A stretch of 64,000 nt of DNA from Trichaptum fuscoviolaceum (GCA_910574455.1 CAJSYZ010000002.1:4365671-4429670), one strand, 5' to 3'; positions 11,462 through 23,160 are shown, numbered from the stretch's first letter. Program-made: numbers and translations. The notes: a model not told the origin generated them from the sequence alone.

Positions 11462-13520
11462 ATGTCGGAGTCTCAGAGCAATAATCCCCCGGAAGACAAT
11501 AAAACTCAAGAGGAGATCAAACAGTATGCACTAAAAACACACTTATCTAGCTAATCAATTTATATGCTGCTGCTCCAGACCTCAGGCAGAAGGAGAGACA
11601 CCCAAGGGTCCTTCAAAGAATGAATTGAAGAAACGAGCAAAGGAGGAGGAGAAAGCGCGCAAGCAGGCTGAGCGGGCTGCGAAGGAGGCAGAAGCCGCAC
11701 GGTTGAAGGCTGCAGAAGAAGAGGCTAATGTACGCATATGCTCTTATGCAGCTAAGTTTACTGAATGGAATCTTTGGCTCGCAGGATTTTGCGAAGCAAT
11801 ACTATGGAAAGCTGCCGCTCAATCAATCTCAGGAGCGCGAAAATCGTCAAAGGGAGCAAATCGCGCTCCTACCTTCAAAGGTTGGCCAAAAGGTGCTTCT
11901 GCGAGCCCGCATACAGACATCTCGTGCGACCGGCAAGATGGTTTTCCTTGTCCTCCGGCAACGCATCGACACTATCCAAGCCATCCTATCTCTTCAAGAA
12001 GGAAAGGTATCTAAGCCTATGGTTAAGTGGGTCTCAGGGCTTCCGGATGAAAGTATCGTTCTTGTCGAAGCCATTGTCGAGAAATCGCAGGAAGAGGTGA
12101 AGAGTGCAACAGTCAAAGATGTTGAGCTTCAGGTTGAACAGGTTGGAGTTACACTTTATGCTCTCCTCCACAGTCGCTAATGGATAACATAGATACATCT
12201 TATCTCTGCCCCAGAAATCCGTCTTGCTTTTACGATGGAAGATGCGTCTCGGGCAGAGAGCGAACTGGAGAGCTCGGACAAGCAATTCAAGAATATACTG
12301 CTTGATACTCGTCTGGACAATCGGATCTTGGACTTGCGGGTAAGACACGCCTTCTAAACCAGGAATTGCTATGTAACTGCTGTCAAATATCAGACTACGA
12401 CAAACCAGGCTATTTTCAAGCTTCAAGCTTCCATCGGTGGATTCTTCCGTGAATTCTTAGAATCCAAGGGGTTTACAGAGATACATACGCCGAAGCTTCA
12501 AGGCGCAGCTACAGAATCCGGTGCCTCGGTATTTAAAGTTAGCTATTTCAAAGGTAACGTACCAGTCATTAGAGCAAAACATACCTACTCACAAACCTTT
12601 GTAAAATAGGCAATGCATTCCTTGCTCAGTCACCCCAGCTCGCTAAGCAAATGGCAATAGCTTCCGACTTTGAGCGAGTGTATGAAATAGGACCTGTTTT
12701 CCGTGCTGAGAACTCCAATACCCACCGACATCTTACGGAATTCATCGGACTGGATCTGGAGATGACAATCGAGGAACATTACCATGAAGTAATGGAACTT
12801 CTCGACCAACTCTTCATTTCAATCTTCACGAATTTGCGTGAGAAGTGCCGAAAGGAAGTTGAGACCGTCGGGAGACAGTTCCCGGCGGAGGAATTCAAAT
12901 GGAGAGAAGGCCCCGAGGGGACTTTGAAGTTGACTTTCGCACAGGCAGTCGACATGTTGGTCGAGGATGGCGTTGATCGCTCAACTCTTGATGACATCAA
13001 GTAAGTGCTAAGCTGGTATTGTATCATGCATATAAACAAATTATTTATTAGTACTGAAAACGAGAAACGTCTTGGAAGGCTGGTGAAGAAGAAGTATGAC
13101 ACTGATTATTTCATTATCGACAAATTCCCGGTGGAACTGCGACCATTCTATACCATGCCGGATCCCAATGACCCGGTGAGTAGGCTGTTAGGATTGTACC
13201 TGCGACCTAGAAACCATACAAAACTGACGAGAAAATCCATATAGAAACTGACGAACTCATACGACTTCTTTATGAGAGGGGAAGAGATCCTGTCTGGTGC
13301 TCAACGTATACATGACCCGCAGCTTCAGCTCCAGAAAATGAAAGAGAAGGGAATTGACCCGGAATCGATGAAGGGTTATATGGATGGCTTCCGGCTTGGA
13401 TGTCCGCCTCACGGAGGAGGAGGTATCGGCCTTGAGCGTGTGCTCATGCTTTACCTGAAGCTGAATAACATCCGTCGTGCAACGCTGTTCCCAAGAGACC
13501 CGAAGCGTCTGGAACCTTGA
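11462..13520 (+). CDS. DPS1: Aspartyl-tRNA synthetase, cytoplasmic (class II)
   Basis: Charges tRNA-Asp with aspartate in the cytosol. Start [18 protein letters not shown]; then a Lys/Ala/Glu-rich helix ([20 protein letters not shown]), the usual eukaryotic tRNA-binding extension. The anticodon-binding OB-fold follows ([20 protein letters not shown]). The catalytic core shows [19 protein letters not shown], motif 2 [39 protein letters not shown], and motif 3 [19 protein letters not shown], ending PRDPKRLEP. At least seven introns of about 50-70 nt; for example VELQVEQ is joined to [18 protein letters not shown], and NDP to KLTNSYDFF. No mitochondrial presequence, so cytoplasmic. Length and motif order are normal. 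Confidence 0.97.
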
Positions 13521-13895
13521 ATGTCGCAAATTACCTATAGGAATAGGACCAGACATGTTATTGAATTGAAATACAAGAAATACTGCTGGCATGCATATTG
13601 GACCACTTGCGTATTAAGAATGATAAAAGCTCGGAGAAAATCTCGGGTAAGGCATGCTTGAGTTTGAATCTCGGGAGAACAATTCAATGTCCTCCTCGGA
13701 ATTTATTTGCGTAATTATCTTGTCCAGATGGTCTGTATGTAGTGTCCTCAACTTGAATTTAGGGCCGATTTGCCTAACACAGCCACACTGGCAGCCGAAG
13801 CTACTAACTACATACTAGTAGTACTACATAGTAGTAGCCTGAGAAGTCACGGTGATTGACGTGTCCAAGTTTACCTTCAAACGTATACTACCACC
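13521..13895. other. Intergenic spacer with a CTA/TAG-rich quasi-palindrome
   Basis: 375 bp after AspRS. At 13801-13837 the sequence is made almost entirely of CTA and TAG units, with 6-bp perfect terminal arms (ctacta ... tagtag) and an imperfect interior. Otherwise nothing recognised. Confidence 0.4.
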
Positions 13896-14535
13896 ATGTC
13901 ATGGGCGCTTGTATCGAATCTTCTGCTTCGATGTTCAAGTTCTTGCTTTTACTGACTCCGTCTACCTTCAGGATTTTGGACAGTCTCCTATGGATGATAT
14001 ATTGGACGACGAAGGTCAAATGGGTTGATAACGTGATCAGTATCTTGCCAGCAGCGCAAGAGATCCAACAGCCTGTTCCTGGGCGGTCTCAAGCGTCACC
14101 GACGTCAACTGGAGCTAGGCTTATGTGCTTTGTGCTTCAAGATCGCTCTCCGAACGTTCCAGAGCACCCTATTCATTCCATCGGAAAGCCAAGCCTAAGC
14201 AGTTCGAATTCGTATTTCACGGAGAGAAATGGTCATTATTCTCTGCGTCGATCCAGACCTATAACGATGCAGATATACGGGCTTGGTTCGGAGTGTACTC
14301 AATAACCTCGATAGACACCGGAGTCAATATGACCTTTAGCATGGCTGGTATCTGTAGAGTGCAGGCCATCCGTACATGGGTGTATGATGTGAGTGACCAT
14401 GAATGGAGTTTATCGCGACGCTCAACAATACTGACTTTCGTCATCTTGCATCAGGTTCGTCGCAACTTCCTCGGGATGAGAAAAGTGAAAGGCACACAAC
14501 TTGGTGCGCTCAGCCTTTCAGAGCTCGATAAATAG
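13896..14535 (+). CDS. Weakly supported hypothetical gene
   Basis: Not recognised. A possible start MSWAL at 13896 can be spliced (GT donor after GCTT, CAG acceptor at about 13972) to DFGQSPMDDILDDEGQMG. Downstream, a frame with plausible protein composition reads KAKPKQFEFVFHGEKWSLF, TYNDADIRAWFGVYSI and, near the end, VRRNFLGMRKVKGTQLGAL to a TAG at 14535. I could not build one continuous exon chain with good splice sites through 14040-14180, so the model may be wrong or the gene broken. Its stop lies only about 80 bp before the xyloglucanase start. Confidence 0.35.
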
Positions 14536-14612
14536 GCGTGAAGTTGTGATTTTGCAAGTCCCATCTTGAATAAGTCTACTAAGAGTTATTGCACTCCTCG
14601 CTCTCTTGCGGG

Positions 14613-17600
14613 ATGCTGCGTATCACTCTCTCGCTGTTAGGCTTAGCGTCCTACGCACTTTGCAGCATTCCTACACAAGGGTACAAGTGGGCTAATGTCA
14701 AAATTGGTGGCGGCGGAGGTTTCATTCCTGGTATCATCTTCAACCCGTCAGAGAAGGGCCTAGCATATGTGCGCACTGATATCGGCGGCGCCTACAGGCT
14801 GAATTCAGACGATACCTGGACTCCTCTCCTTGATTTCGTCGACGATGATCGATGGAACTATTGGGGTGTTGACGCTCTTGCTACAGATCCAGTTGATACA
14901 AACCGACTCTACCTTGTAGGAAACATTCTTATCGTATGTAAATAGCTGATCCTAACTCTTACTTCTCACAGGCCACTGGCATGTACACAAACTCTTGGGA
15001 TCCTAATAACGGGCAAATTCTGATCTCTACTGACAAGGGTAATACATGGACTGCTTCAAAGTTGTCCTTTAAGGTGTGTGATTCCAGAATCAGGAACAAA
15101 AGCCACCTTACAAATTCGATCAGGTTGGTGGCAATATGCCAGGCCGTGGCATGGGCGAGGTGGGTTGTTATCCCCCTCCATATACCAATGCGATGCTCAA
15201 TATCTCGTCTGTAGCGCCTTGCTGTTGATCCTCACAAGAACAGCATTCTTTTCTTCGGCGCACGATCTGGAAATGGCTTATGGAAGTCCGCTGATTATGG
15301 AGCGACTTGGTCTCAAGTGACAAGCTTCCCAAGCACTGGTATGAGCAGTGTAACTTACTATACCATAGTAGTTGACGTTTTATATTACACAGGCACTTAT
15401 GTCCCTGACCCGACTGATACATACGGATACAACAGCGACAAAATCGGCATTAGCTGGGTGACGTTCGACTCTACCTCCGGTTCAAGTGGTTCTGCGACCC
15501 CTAGGATATTCGTCGGTGTCGCAAACGCAGGGTCAGATAATATTTTCGTCTCAAATGACTCGGGATCGACATGTAAGTGCACGAAGCGCGACTTTTTCTA
15601 CTGTTTACGAATTGCTACCTCACAGGGAGTGCCGTCACTGGCCAAAATAACACCTTCATTCCCCATAAAGGAATTGTTTCGCCAACTGAAAGGCTTTTAT
15701 ATGTCTCATACTCTAACGGTGCTGGACCCTATGACGGAACTTCTGGTAGGTTATCATGAAAAACACGCGAAACATATGGCTGATCTCTCCCTTCATCTGA
15801 CAGGCGCCGTCCGGAAGTATAATATCACCTCAGGAGCCTGGACTGACATAACGCCGGTTTCTGGCAGTGATTTGTACTTTGGCTTCGGCGGCCTGACTGT
15901 TGACATTCAGAAACCTGGCACTGTCATGGTTGCTGCTCTTAACTCATGGTGGCCCGAAGGGCAGATATTCCGTAGCACGGACAGTGGTACAACATGGTCA
16001 CCCTTGTGGGCTTGGAACGGGTACCCGAACATCAATAAGTACTACACTTACGATGATTCTCTGGCGCCCTGGCTCGGCCCTAATTACGTCGTCACCACCC
16101 TTGGCACTCTCCAGGTTGGCTGGATGATGGAAGCCCTTGCCATTGATCCCTTTGATAGCAACCACTGGCTGTACGGAACCGGTGCTACAATCTTCGGTGG
16201 GCACGATCTCCTGAAGTGGGATACCACACACAATGTGACAATCAAATCCCTTGCCGATGGCGTTGAGGAGACTGCTATTCAATCGCTCTTATCCCCACCG
16301 ACAGGTCCCAATCTCCTCAGTGCTATGTACGATTTGGAAGGCAGGTTTTCCATCTTCGTCTATGGTATAACGCTAACTCTTCACTTTGTCTACAGGCTTT
16401 GTTCATACCAGTTTGACTACACCTCCATCTGCTCCGTACACCAACCCTCACTGGACTGGAAGTCTTGACCTAGACTACGCCGGTAACAAGCCCACGAATA
16501 TTGTTCGCATCGGTAACGGTGACAGCAGTTCCGGGAAGCAAGTGGCTATCTCAACAGATTCTGGTGCCACTTGGGCTCAAGACTACGGTGCAGCGGACAA
16601 CGTCACAGGGGGGAAAGTTGCCTTCTCTGCAGACGGTGACACTGTTCTATGGAGAACAAGCGGGAGCGGTGTGCAAGTCTCTCAATATACCTCAGCCTTC
16701 ACCGCCGTCTCCACTCTCCCGTCGGACGCTCAAATTGCTTCTGATAAGAAAAATAATTCTATCTTCTACGGTGCCTCAGGCTCGAAGTTCTATATATCTA
16801 AGGATGGTGGGAAGACGTTTTCAAGCACTGCGACCCTTGGATCAACGGCAGCACCTTCGAAAGTCGCAGTCAACCCAAATGTTAGCGGCGACGTGTGGGT
16901 GTCCTCTGATGTTGGCATCTTCCACAGTACAGACTTTGGAACCACATTCTCCCAAATTTCCGGCCCCACAGCAGCCCATTCGATTTCACTGGGAGCGCCG
17001 AAGTCTACGGGCGGATACCCATCATTATATGCTGCGGCTGTATTTGGCACTCAGAAGGGCTACTTTAGATCGGATGACGCTGGACTAAACTGGGTGCAAA
17101 TAAACGATGCTAGTCATGGCTTTGGATCTCTCGGAGCTAATGTTATCAGTGGTGATCCTCGAATCTATGGTCGGTAAGTAGTTGTCTTGAAGTTATGTCG
17201 GCAAAAGCTTGTTTCTCATACGTTTTATATTTAGTGCTTACATAGGAACTAACGGACGTGGAATCTTCTACGGCGATGTGACTGGCACTGCCCCCTCGAC
17301 ATCGGTGACTGCAACAAGCACGACGACGACCTCCACAACCTCCCCGATTTCAACAACTTCGACCACAAAGACCTCGACAACTACAACATCCCCGACGACG
17401 ACGACATCGACTACCACTGTGACGTCGACCACCAAGTCTATAACGTCTACTACGACGACGACAGGCTCTGGATCCACTGCTACACAAGTTTTGTATGGGC
17501 AGTGCGGCGGTATGTTGCATATAACCTTATTGTTACAAAAGCTGCTGAAATTAACTGCTTGATTCAGGCAACAGTTACACCGGTCCCACTATCTGTCCTT

Positions 17601-17718
17601 CGGGCTCAACGTGCACGACCTATAGCGAGTGTAAGTTGTCGTAAATTTCAGAAAACCCAGTTTTTTTTCCTAATCCCACGTAATTTTTTTAGGGTACTCT
17701 CAGTGCGTTCCTAGCTGA
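14613..17718 (+). CDS. Secreted xyloglucanase, GH74 catalytic domain plus CBM1
   Basis: Endo- or chain-end-specific xyloglucan hydrolase acting on plant-wall hemicellulose. Seen: signal peptide (MLRITLSLLGLASYALCS), GH74 start GYKWANVKIGGGGGFIPGI, then AYVRTDIGGAYR, whose Asp (about residue 56) matches the family's first catalytic Asp. YLATGMYTNSWDPNNGQIL is restored across an intron. Two seven-bladed propellers follow with BNR/Asp-box repeats (STDKGNTW, STDSGTTW, STDSGATW). The second half has SSDVGIFHSTDFG, a likely site for the second catalytic Asp. A Thr/Ser-rich linker (about 17285-17475) leads to a CBM1 assembled from three exons: YGQCGG, NSYTGPTICPSGSTC and WYSQCVPS, ending at 17718. 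Roughly eight or more introns. It marks a plant-biomass degrader and is expected to be induced on plant material. Confidence 0.95.
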
Positions 17719-18046
17719 ACCTTTCATCACGGGTTCAAATGCTGTCAGAAAACTTTCGCTTGTCTTTCGTTGGGTTTTCGTGTTATGCATAACTGCAGTA
17801 GCAATGTACTTATTTGAGTCTGGTTTTTCTTTAATGGCATCAGCTTGCATATCGAAGTAGCCTCTCAGTACTCAGGTGTTATGAACTATAATAGTTATGA
17901 AGGCGCACATTACTAACTATCAACAGCGATGGGATTGTCTACGATCTGAGATTCTGCGTCAAAGTTCAATCGGCGTTCCAGCATTTAATTTGAAAGCAGG
18001 AAGTTGAGATACATAACATTACCCTTTTTGTGCGTTTGAGAGCGGT

Positions 18047-18054
18047 CGAGTCAA
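18047..18054 (-). promoter_or_regulatory. Candidate Gcn4/CPC1-type element, copy 1
   Basis: CGAGTCAA (TTGACTCG on the minus strand), 69 bp before the first HisRS ATG, 40 bp from copy 2. HTS1 in yeast is known to respond to general amino-acid control, so the position makes sense, but binding here is inference. Confidence 0.35.
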
Positions 18055-18086
18055 CGCACACTGGCAGCTATTTTTGGGAACTAGAC

Positions 18087-18094
18087 CGAGTCAA
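18087..18094 (-). promoter_or_regulatory. Candidate Gcn4/CPC1-type element, copy 2
   Basis: CGAGTCAA, 29 bp before the first HisRS ATG and spaced 40 bp from copy 1 (about four helical turns). Same reasoning and limits as copy 1. Confidence 0.35.
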
Positions 18095-18123
18095 GAAATT
18101 TGGGATAACTGGGCAGTGGATTC

Positions 18124-20363
18124 ATGTTGCGTGCTGGCGGTTTCTGGCGTTCATCTAGCCGTCTTGTATTATACTCCCATCCGAGCACGAGCTTGCTTCT
18201 AAGACCACTCTCCTCAATGGCAACCACAGAAACGTCAATAAATCAAGGAATCGAGGAGCAGTCTGCCCTACTAGCCAAACTCAAAGCAGAAGGGGCTGGA
18301 TCAACAGATGTCGAAGTGGTCCGTAAAAAGCTCGCAGAGCTTAAGAAGAGTTTAAATCTCCTACGGATTTCTGAGAGGGGAGGGAAGGATTCTGCAAAGA
18401 AAAAGGGTCGGATGTTATTGAAGACGGCTAAGGTATGTGGTTTCGCTCAATGTGATCCTGTATGTAGCTTACACAGGCTGTAGGGAACTCGAGATTATGG
18501 TCCAAGTGAAATGTTCTGTAGGGAGCACGTCGAACGCATAGTGAAGGACTGCTTCACATCGTACGGAGGAAGCCAACTTGATACACCAGTCTTCGAGCGG
18601 AAAGATATCTTGACAGACAAGTATGGAGAAGACTCAAAGCTCATCTTTGACCTCCAGGATCAGGGCGGCGAGCAGCTGTCATTGCGGTACGATCACACTG
18701 TACCTTTGGCACGGTACCTAGCCATGACTGCCAGCAACAATCAACAACCAAAACTATGGCAGGTTGGAAAGGTTTATCGAAGAGACAATCCCGTTATGTC
18801 AAAGGGCCGTATGAGAGAATTTTCCCAAGCTGTGAGTGCCTGCTCATCTTCTGCAGAGGCGGTCCCGGCTCTGACTGCGTAGTTAAGGACTTTGATATAT
18901 CTGGTGCATGGGATCCTATGATCCCAGATGCCGAAATCCTCAGTTTATTGTCTACCATCTTGACACGGCTGGACGTTGGCGAATTCACCATTAAGGTTCG
19001 TTCTAGTCGATACTGACGGTCAGCGACTGCTGATGCTCGTATGCTAGCTTAACAATCGCAAAATTCTAGATGGTCTCTTCGAAGTCTGCGGCGTACCCGC
19101 GGAGAAGATCCGTTCGATTTCATCTGCCGTCGACAAGCTTGATAAAGTAAGCATCTATTTGTTCTTCCCTTCAATATCATCCTAACTATGGCTCTAAGCT
19201 TCCCTGGACCGAAGTACGGAAAGAGATGACAGAAGAGAAGGGATTAGATCCAGTTTCAGCTGATAAAATCGGCGAATATGTCAAGAACAAAGGTGCGGCG
19301 TAGGATTAGCACATGGGTTCGTGTGTCTAATGCCAGAGTAATAGGCGGAGAGGATCTTTTGGAGACTCTCCAAAACGATTCAGAACTTATGGCAAATGCG
19401 AGAGCAAAGGAGGGAATTTCTGAGATGGCATTACTTTTCAAACTTCTAAAAGCATACAAAGTCATGGACAAGGTCTGTACTATTGATCTATCTGATAGAA
19501 TATTAGCTGATATGATCTCGTTGACAAGATCTCGTTTGACCTTTCGTTGGCTCGTGGCTTGGATTATTACACCGGGGTGATCTACGAAGCAGTTGTTGCA
19601 GCATCGGCTCCACCTGGTCATCAAGAGGCAAATGCAAGCGCCTCCGCGGAACCTCAATCCACTCCTACGCCCTCAAAACCGAAGAAAAGGCCAGCGAAGA
19701 ATCCCAAGACAGCCGACGGTGTTGCTGAAGACGACGAAGAAATCGATGAGAGCACAGTCGGCGTCGGCTCCATTGCTGCAGGTGGCAGGTACGACAATCT
19801 TGTCAGCTCACTTGCTGCTGCTGCATCAGGCGACACCAAGAAGGGTGCGGGAGTACCTTGCGTCGGAGTGTCTATAGGTCTCGATCGCATATTTGCGATC
19901 CTCTATCCCAAGTGGCTGGAGAAAGGAATGCGAGTGAAGGAGACTCTTGCGTATGTCATGGCAGCAGGAGATGGGCTACTTGAGGAACGAGTAAAACTAG
20001 TCACCGAACTGCGAGAAGCAGGAATCAAGGTATTTACTTTTGCCATACATACATACATTCAAGCTGATCAGAACTCCTTACCTTCTCAATTGCTAGGCTG
20101 ATTTCCTCGCCAAGACGAAACCTAAACTCCCCACTCAATTCAACGCCGGTGAGAAGGATGAAGTGCCGTTCGCCATAATCTTGGGCGACGAAGAAATTAA
20201 AGAGGGTCTTGTCACCGTCAAGGAGCAAAGGTGGGAGTTTTCAGATGGGAAGAAGGCGAAGATCGAATCAGCAGATAAGGGTGTTAAGGTCAAGCGAGCG
20301 GAGCTGATTGACTGGTTGAAAAGTAGTGAAGCGTTCAAGAACTTCCAGGCGGGTAGATGGTAA
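18124..20363 (+). CDS. HTS1: Histidyl-tRNA synthetase, likely dual cytosolic/mitochondrial
   Basis: Class II synthetase charging tRNA-His. Two in-frame ATGs: 18124 begins [20 protein letters not shown], an Arg/Ser-rich mitochondrial presequence, and 18217 begins [15 protein letters not shown], the probable cytosolic start. A WHEP-like helix follows ([20 protein letters not shown]). Core motifs: [54 protein letters not shown] joined by an intron to [21 protein letters not shown] (histidine-binding), [17 protein letters not shown], and the anticodon-binding domain ending [11 protein letters not shown]. An insertion rich in Pro/Lys/Ala and acidic residues (about 19610-19770) sits after GVIYEAV, before [12 protein letters not shown]. 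Introns are short, seven or more. Complete. Confidence 0.96.
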
Positions 20364-20540
20364 AGGTTCGAAGTCTTTGTATCATTAGAATGTGTGGAGG
20401 GTGTTGTGATATAGATGAATCTCGAAGGCATTGCATTAATTTCAATTGAGAATGCTATTGAATACCCTTGCAAAAATGTCAAGAAATGATATCAAATAAA
20501 CCAGGAATTATACCACCACAATCTACTGTACAACAGATGT

Positions 20541-21366
20541 CTAATCCTCGTCAGACCCAGAACCAGGACCATCGTCATCATCTATTTTTCGAGTCAGCAA
20601 ACGATGATTTACGGAATGTATGCGCTACTCACCATCATCCGCTATGTCACCTGCTGCGACGCTATTCTGAGCTTGTGCCTTTCGCATCTGATTGCGAATC
20701 TTATCATCCTCCGGTTGCAGCAAATCGAAGGCCGTGTCGCCATTCTTGTCTTTGATACTACAAGATAAATTGTTGGACAATGCTGCGCCAGCGAGATGCG
20801 TGACAGCTTACTTCACGTCTGCTCCAGCCTCGAGTAGACTCGATACAACATATTCTCGAAGCTCGGGGTCGTTTAGTTTCAAAGCGAGATGTAAAGGTGT
20901 AGCTCCTTCCAAACGATTGATCGGATCGACATCACAATCTTCATGACTTAAGATATGCTCAAGTACATCCGTTGAGCCTAGCGATGCCCTGGAGGACAGT
21001 CATATGTGCATCTACGGTGTCGAAAGAAGACCGATGCTCACGCATAATGGAGAGCTGGCGATCCGATATGGATTTACGAGTGAATACTCTAGCAAGCTAT
21101 ATGCATATGAATTGTGGCGTTACCTGTATTTCCAACTCTAGACGTAAGCTGACTGTAAGCTCTGGAGAACAGCATGAGAGCTTGCGCACTGACCCGTCCT
21201 TGTAGTTTATATCGAACTTCCCCTCCTCGAACACCTCCAAAAGCAGCTCTTCGTTGTCTGATCGCGCAGCAGCAAGAAGCCTCTCGTCTAAACACAAGCG
21301 ACTTAAGAATCTACGAGGCAGTCACGTACAGATAGAGCGTACTGTTTGAAGCACCGTCTGAAGCCA
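20541..21366 (-). CDS. Ankyrin-repeat protein, YAR1-like, with tandem micro-exons
   Basis: Small ankyrin protein resembling yeast Yar1, the chaperone of ribosomal protein Rps3; that function is by family resemblance. Model exons (minus strand) 21354-21366, 21194-21287, 21124-21137, 21042-21054, 20812-20988, 20633-20757 and 20541-20581 sum to 477 nt (158 aa), closing in frame. Seen: ERLLAAARSDNEELLLEVFE, FDINYKDGVGNTALHYAASL (ankyrin 1), LEGATPLHLALKLNDPELRE (ankyrin 2), AGADVNIKDKNGDTAFDLLQ (partial third), and an acidic tail ending GSGSDED. Exons 3 and 4 are only 14 and 13 nt yet encode the ankyrin core. The 13-nt first exon with a GTGCTT donor is the least certain part. Convergent with HisRS, 177 bp apart. 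Confidence 0.82.
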
Positions 21367-22393
21367 TCGAGGATCGGGTTGGAGATGGAGAGAAAGGGAA
21401 GTAGCTAGGTTGCAGTTGTTGGCAAGGGCATACTCGCGTGCCAGAGCTCATTGACAGGCCGAGAGTTCAAATTAAGCGCGTGACCGTGGTAAAATGTCCA
21501 TTAATACTACGCGTCTTCAAGTTAACGTTCGAGTTGGCAACTCTAACTTCTAACAGCTTCTCTCAGCTCTACTGCGTGCTCTTCCGCTTATTTTCCATCT
21601 GCTTTGCTCGCTTTTCGTTATATATGACAACCAGAGGGAGATCCACGAAGATTCTTCATCTCATACGCACGTTGAATAAAGGCTTCCATCCACTGAGGAC
21701 GTTCGTTCAGAACTTAATTACCAACACTGGCAAACTTGCTCGCTCGACCCCACATGAGCAAGGTGGTTGCTGGGCATTTCAATATGTCGACTATAATGTA
21801 CATCTAACATGTGCACGATTGTGGCTGGACTTTGAATATGCTGTGACAAGAGGATGCAAGCCCTGGACGACTTGCTGAGACTCATCTTTTCAGCCGTAGA
21901 AAGTGTGGCGTTATCGGCGCACTTCCTGTGATTCGTTGGACGATTATAGCTAATTACTCTTCAGATAGTAAGGTGTGTAAATCTGCATACTACTCATACT
22001 TGAAAACTATTTGGAGATATTCTTTCAAGTTCGTCAGATGTTTCACCCTTGAATGATCAGCTTGTGGCCCATTGACAGACGTATTATATCACTTTTAGCG
22101 GTACCCAATTGCAGGCACAATGTTGCCTCAAATAACTTGCGTGAAGTTTATCTATGAGATTTATACCTTTGTTATTGATTGTGCGTTAGGATCCTGCAAA
22201 GCCTCATCATGGAGTGACTCGTTCTCTATCATGCTAAATCATGAAGAAGATCGATTACGAACGCAACTCTAAACTCACCCATGTCAAGTGGATTACAACT
22301 TTTGGACAAACGCAAAGCCTGGACAAATCTCGCTGTGCAATGCACCTTCCCTCAAATTGCGTGCTCTTGTCCGACCCTTTGGCTTAGCTCCAT

Positions 22394-22621
22394 TTACTCG
22401 ACATTACTCCGTTCGTAATGATCGACAGATGCTGGTGCTTCGAAGCTGTCTGTACCCTTCTTTCTTACGAGGACACTAGAATCACGCATGAAGCTCAAGA
22501 AGTCCGAAAGGTACAGCAACAGTGTGCCTAATGTTCCTTCGGCATCTTTGCTGGAAATCTCTGTTGACTGCGAGAAAACCTCTTCCAACTCTTTTTCCTT
22601 TAGCGTGACGTATCTGAGCAT
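22394..22621 (-). CDS. Possible small ORF or exon remnant
   Basis: 75 codons starting with a true ATG (MLRYVTLKEKELEEVFSQS) and ending SVDHYERSNVE. The composition is plausibly protein-like: charged helix, then LLLYLSDFLSFMRDSSVLV. A potential acceptor (TGCTCAG) overlaps its start, so it could be a 3' exon. No family recognised and no partner exons found; may be chance. Confidence 0.22.
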   Translation of the reverse strand: MLRYVTLKEKELEEVFSQSTEISSKDAEGTLGTLLLYLSDFLSFMRDSSVLVRKKGTDSFEAPASVDHYERSNVE

Positions 22622-23160
22622 TCAAGTCACCTAAAACTGGTCTCAGTCTCTCCTGACCGAGAGGTACGTGCGCCATGAAGTTCTCATCTATTGGAGTTCT
22701 TGTTTCTTGAGAGATGTAATGGCCACACAATTAATCTCCTGCCTTAGGTCCGATCCACTGCTGTCTTTTCAAATGATTTGCCGCCGCGTGTTGCTGGAGA
22801 TCCTGATTCTTGTGATCATCGTACCTCGAACGCTTACTCACATTCAGTGCAGATGTTTTCACCTCAATTCCTCGGTCAACTTTGACCTTTGCAGGGCAAC
22901 CTCAATTCAACGGAACTGGTCCCATGATGATGTCTCGCCAAAAGTCATCATATCCATGAAGCCAATAACGCATGTGAAGTTTGTGATGTATCATTGAACT
23001 ATTTTGCCGGTATCATCATCTCAATCACCCCTTCGTTCATCGATATCTAATCCTCGAGGCGGAAAGTACGTATTTCATTTTATGCGCTTTGGCTATTCCG
23101 TCGGCTTGCGATCAGGCCTGCCTTTCCGAGCTCCGTTTGTCCGGGACTACTATATTTGAT

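Larger units (their letters stand above)
17719..18123. promoter_or_regulatory. Upstream region of histidyl-tRNA synthetase
   Basis: 405 bp between the xyloglucanase stop and the HisRS mitochondrial-form start. The final 80 bp hold two copies of CGAGTCAA at 18047-18054 and 18087-18094. The rest is presumably the xyloglucanase 3' end; nothing else recognised. Confidence 0.45.

Noticed and set aside
17268..17477. Val/Asp-rich minus-strand ORF
   Set aside because: Direct antisense of the Thr/Ser linker of the xyloglucanase.
21438..21878. 146-codon plus-strand frame downstream of the YAR1-like start
   Set aside because: Open by chance as far as can be judged; no motif, composition unlike the window's real proteins, no introns despite an intron-rich setting.
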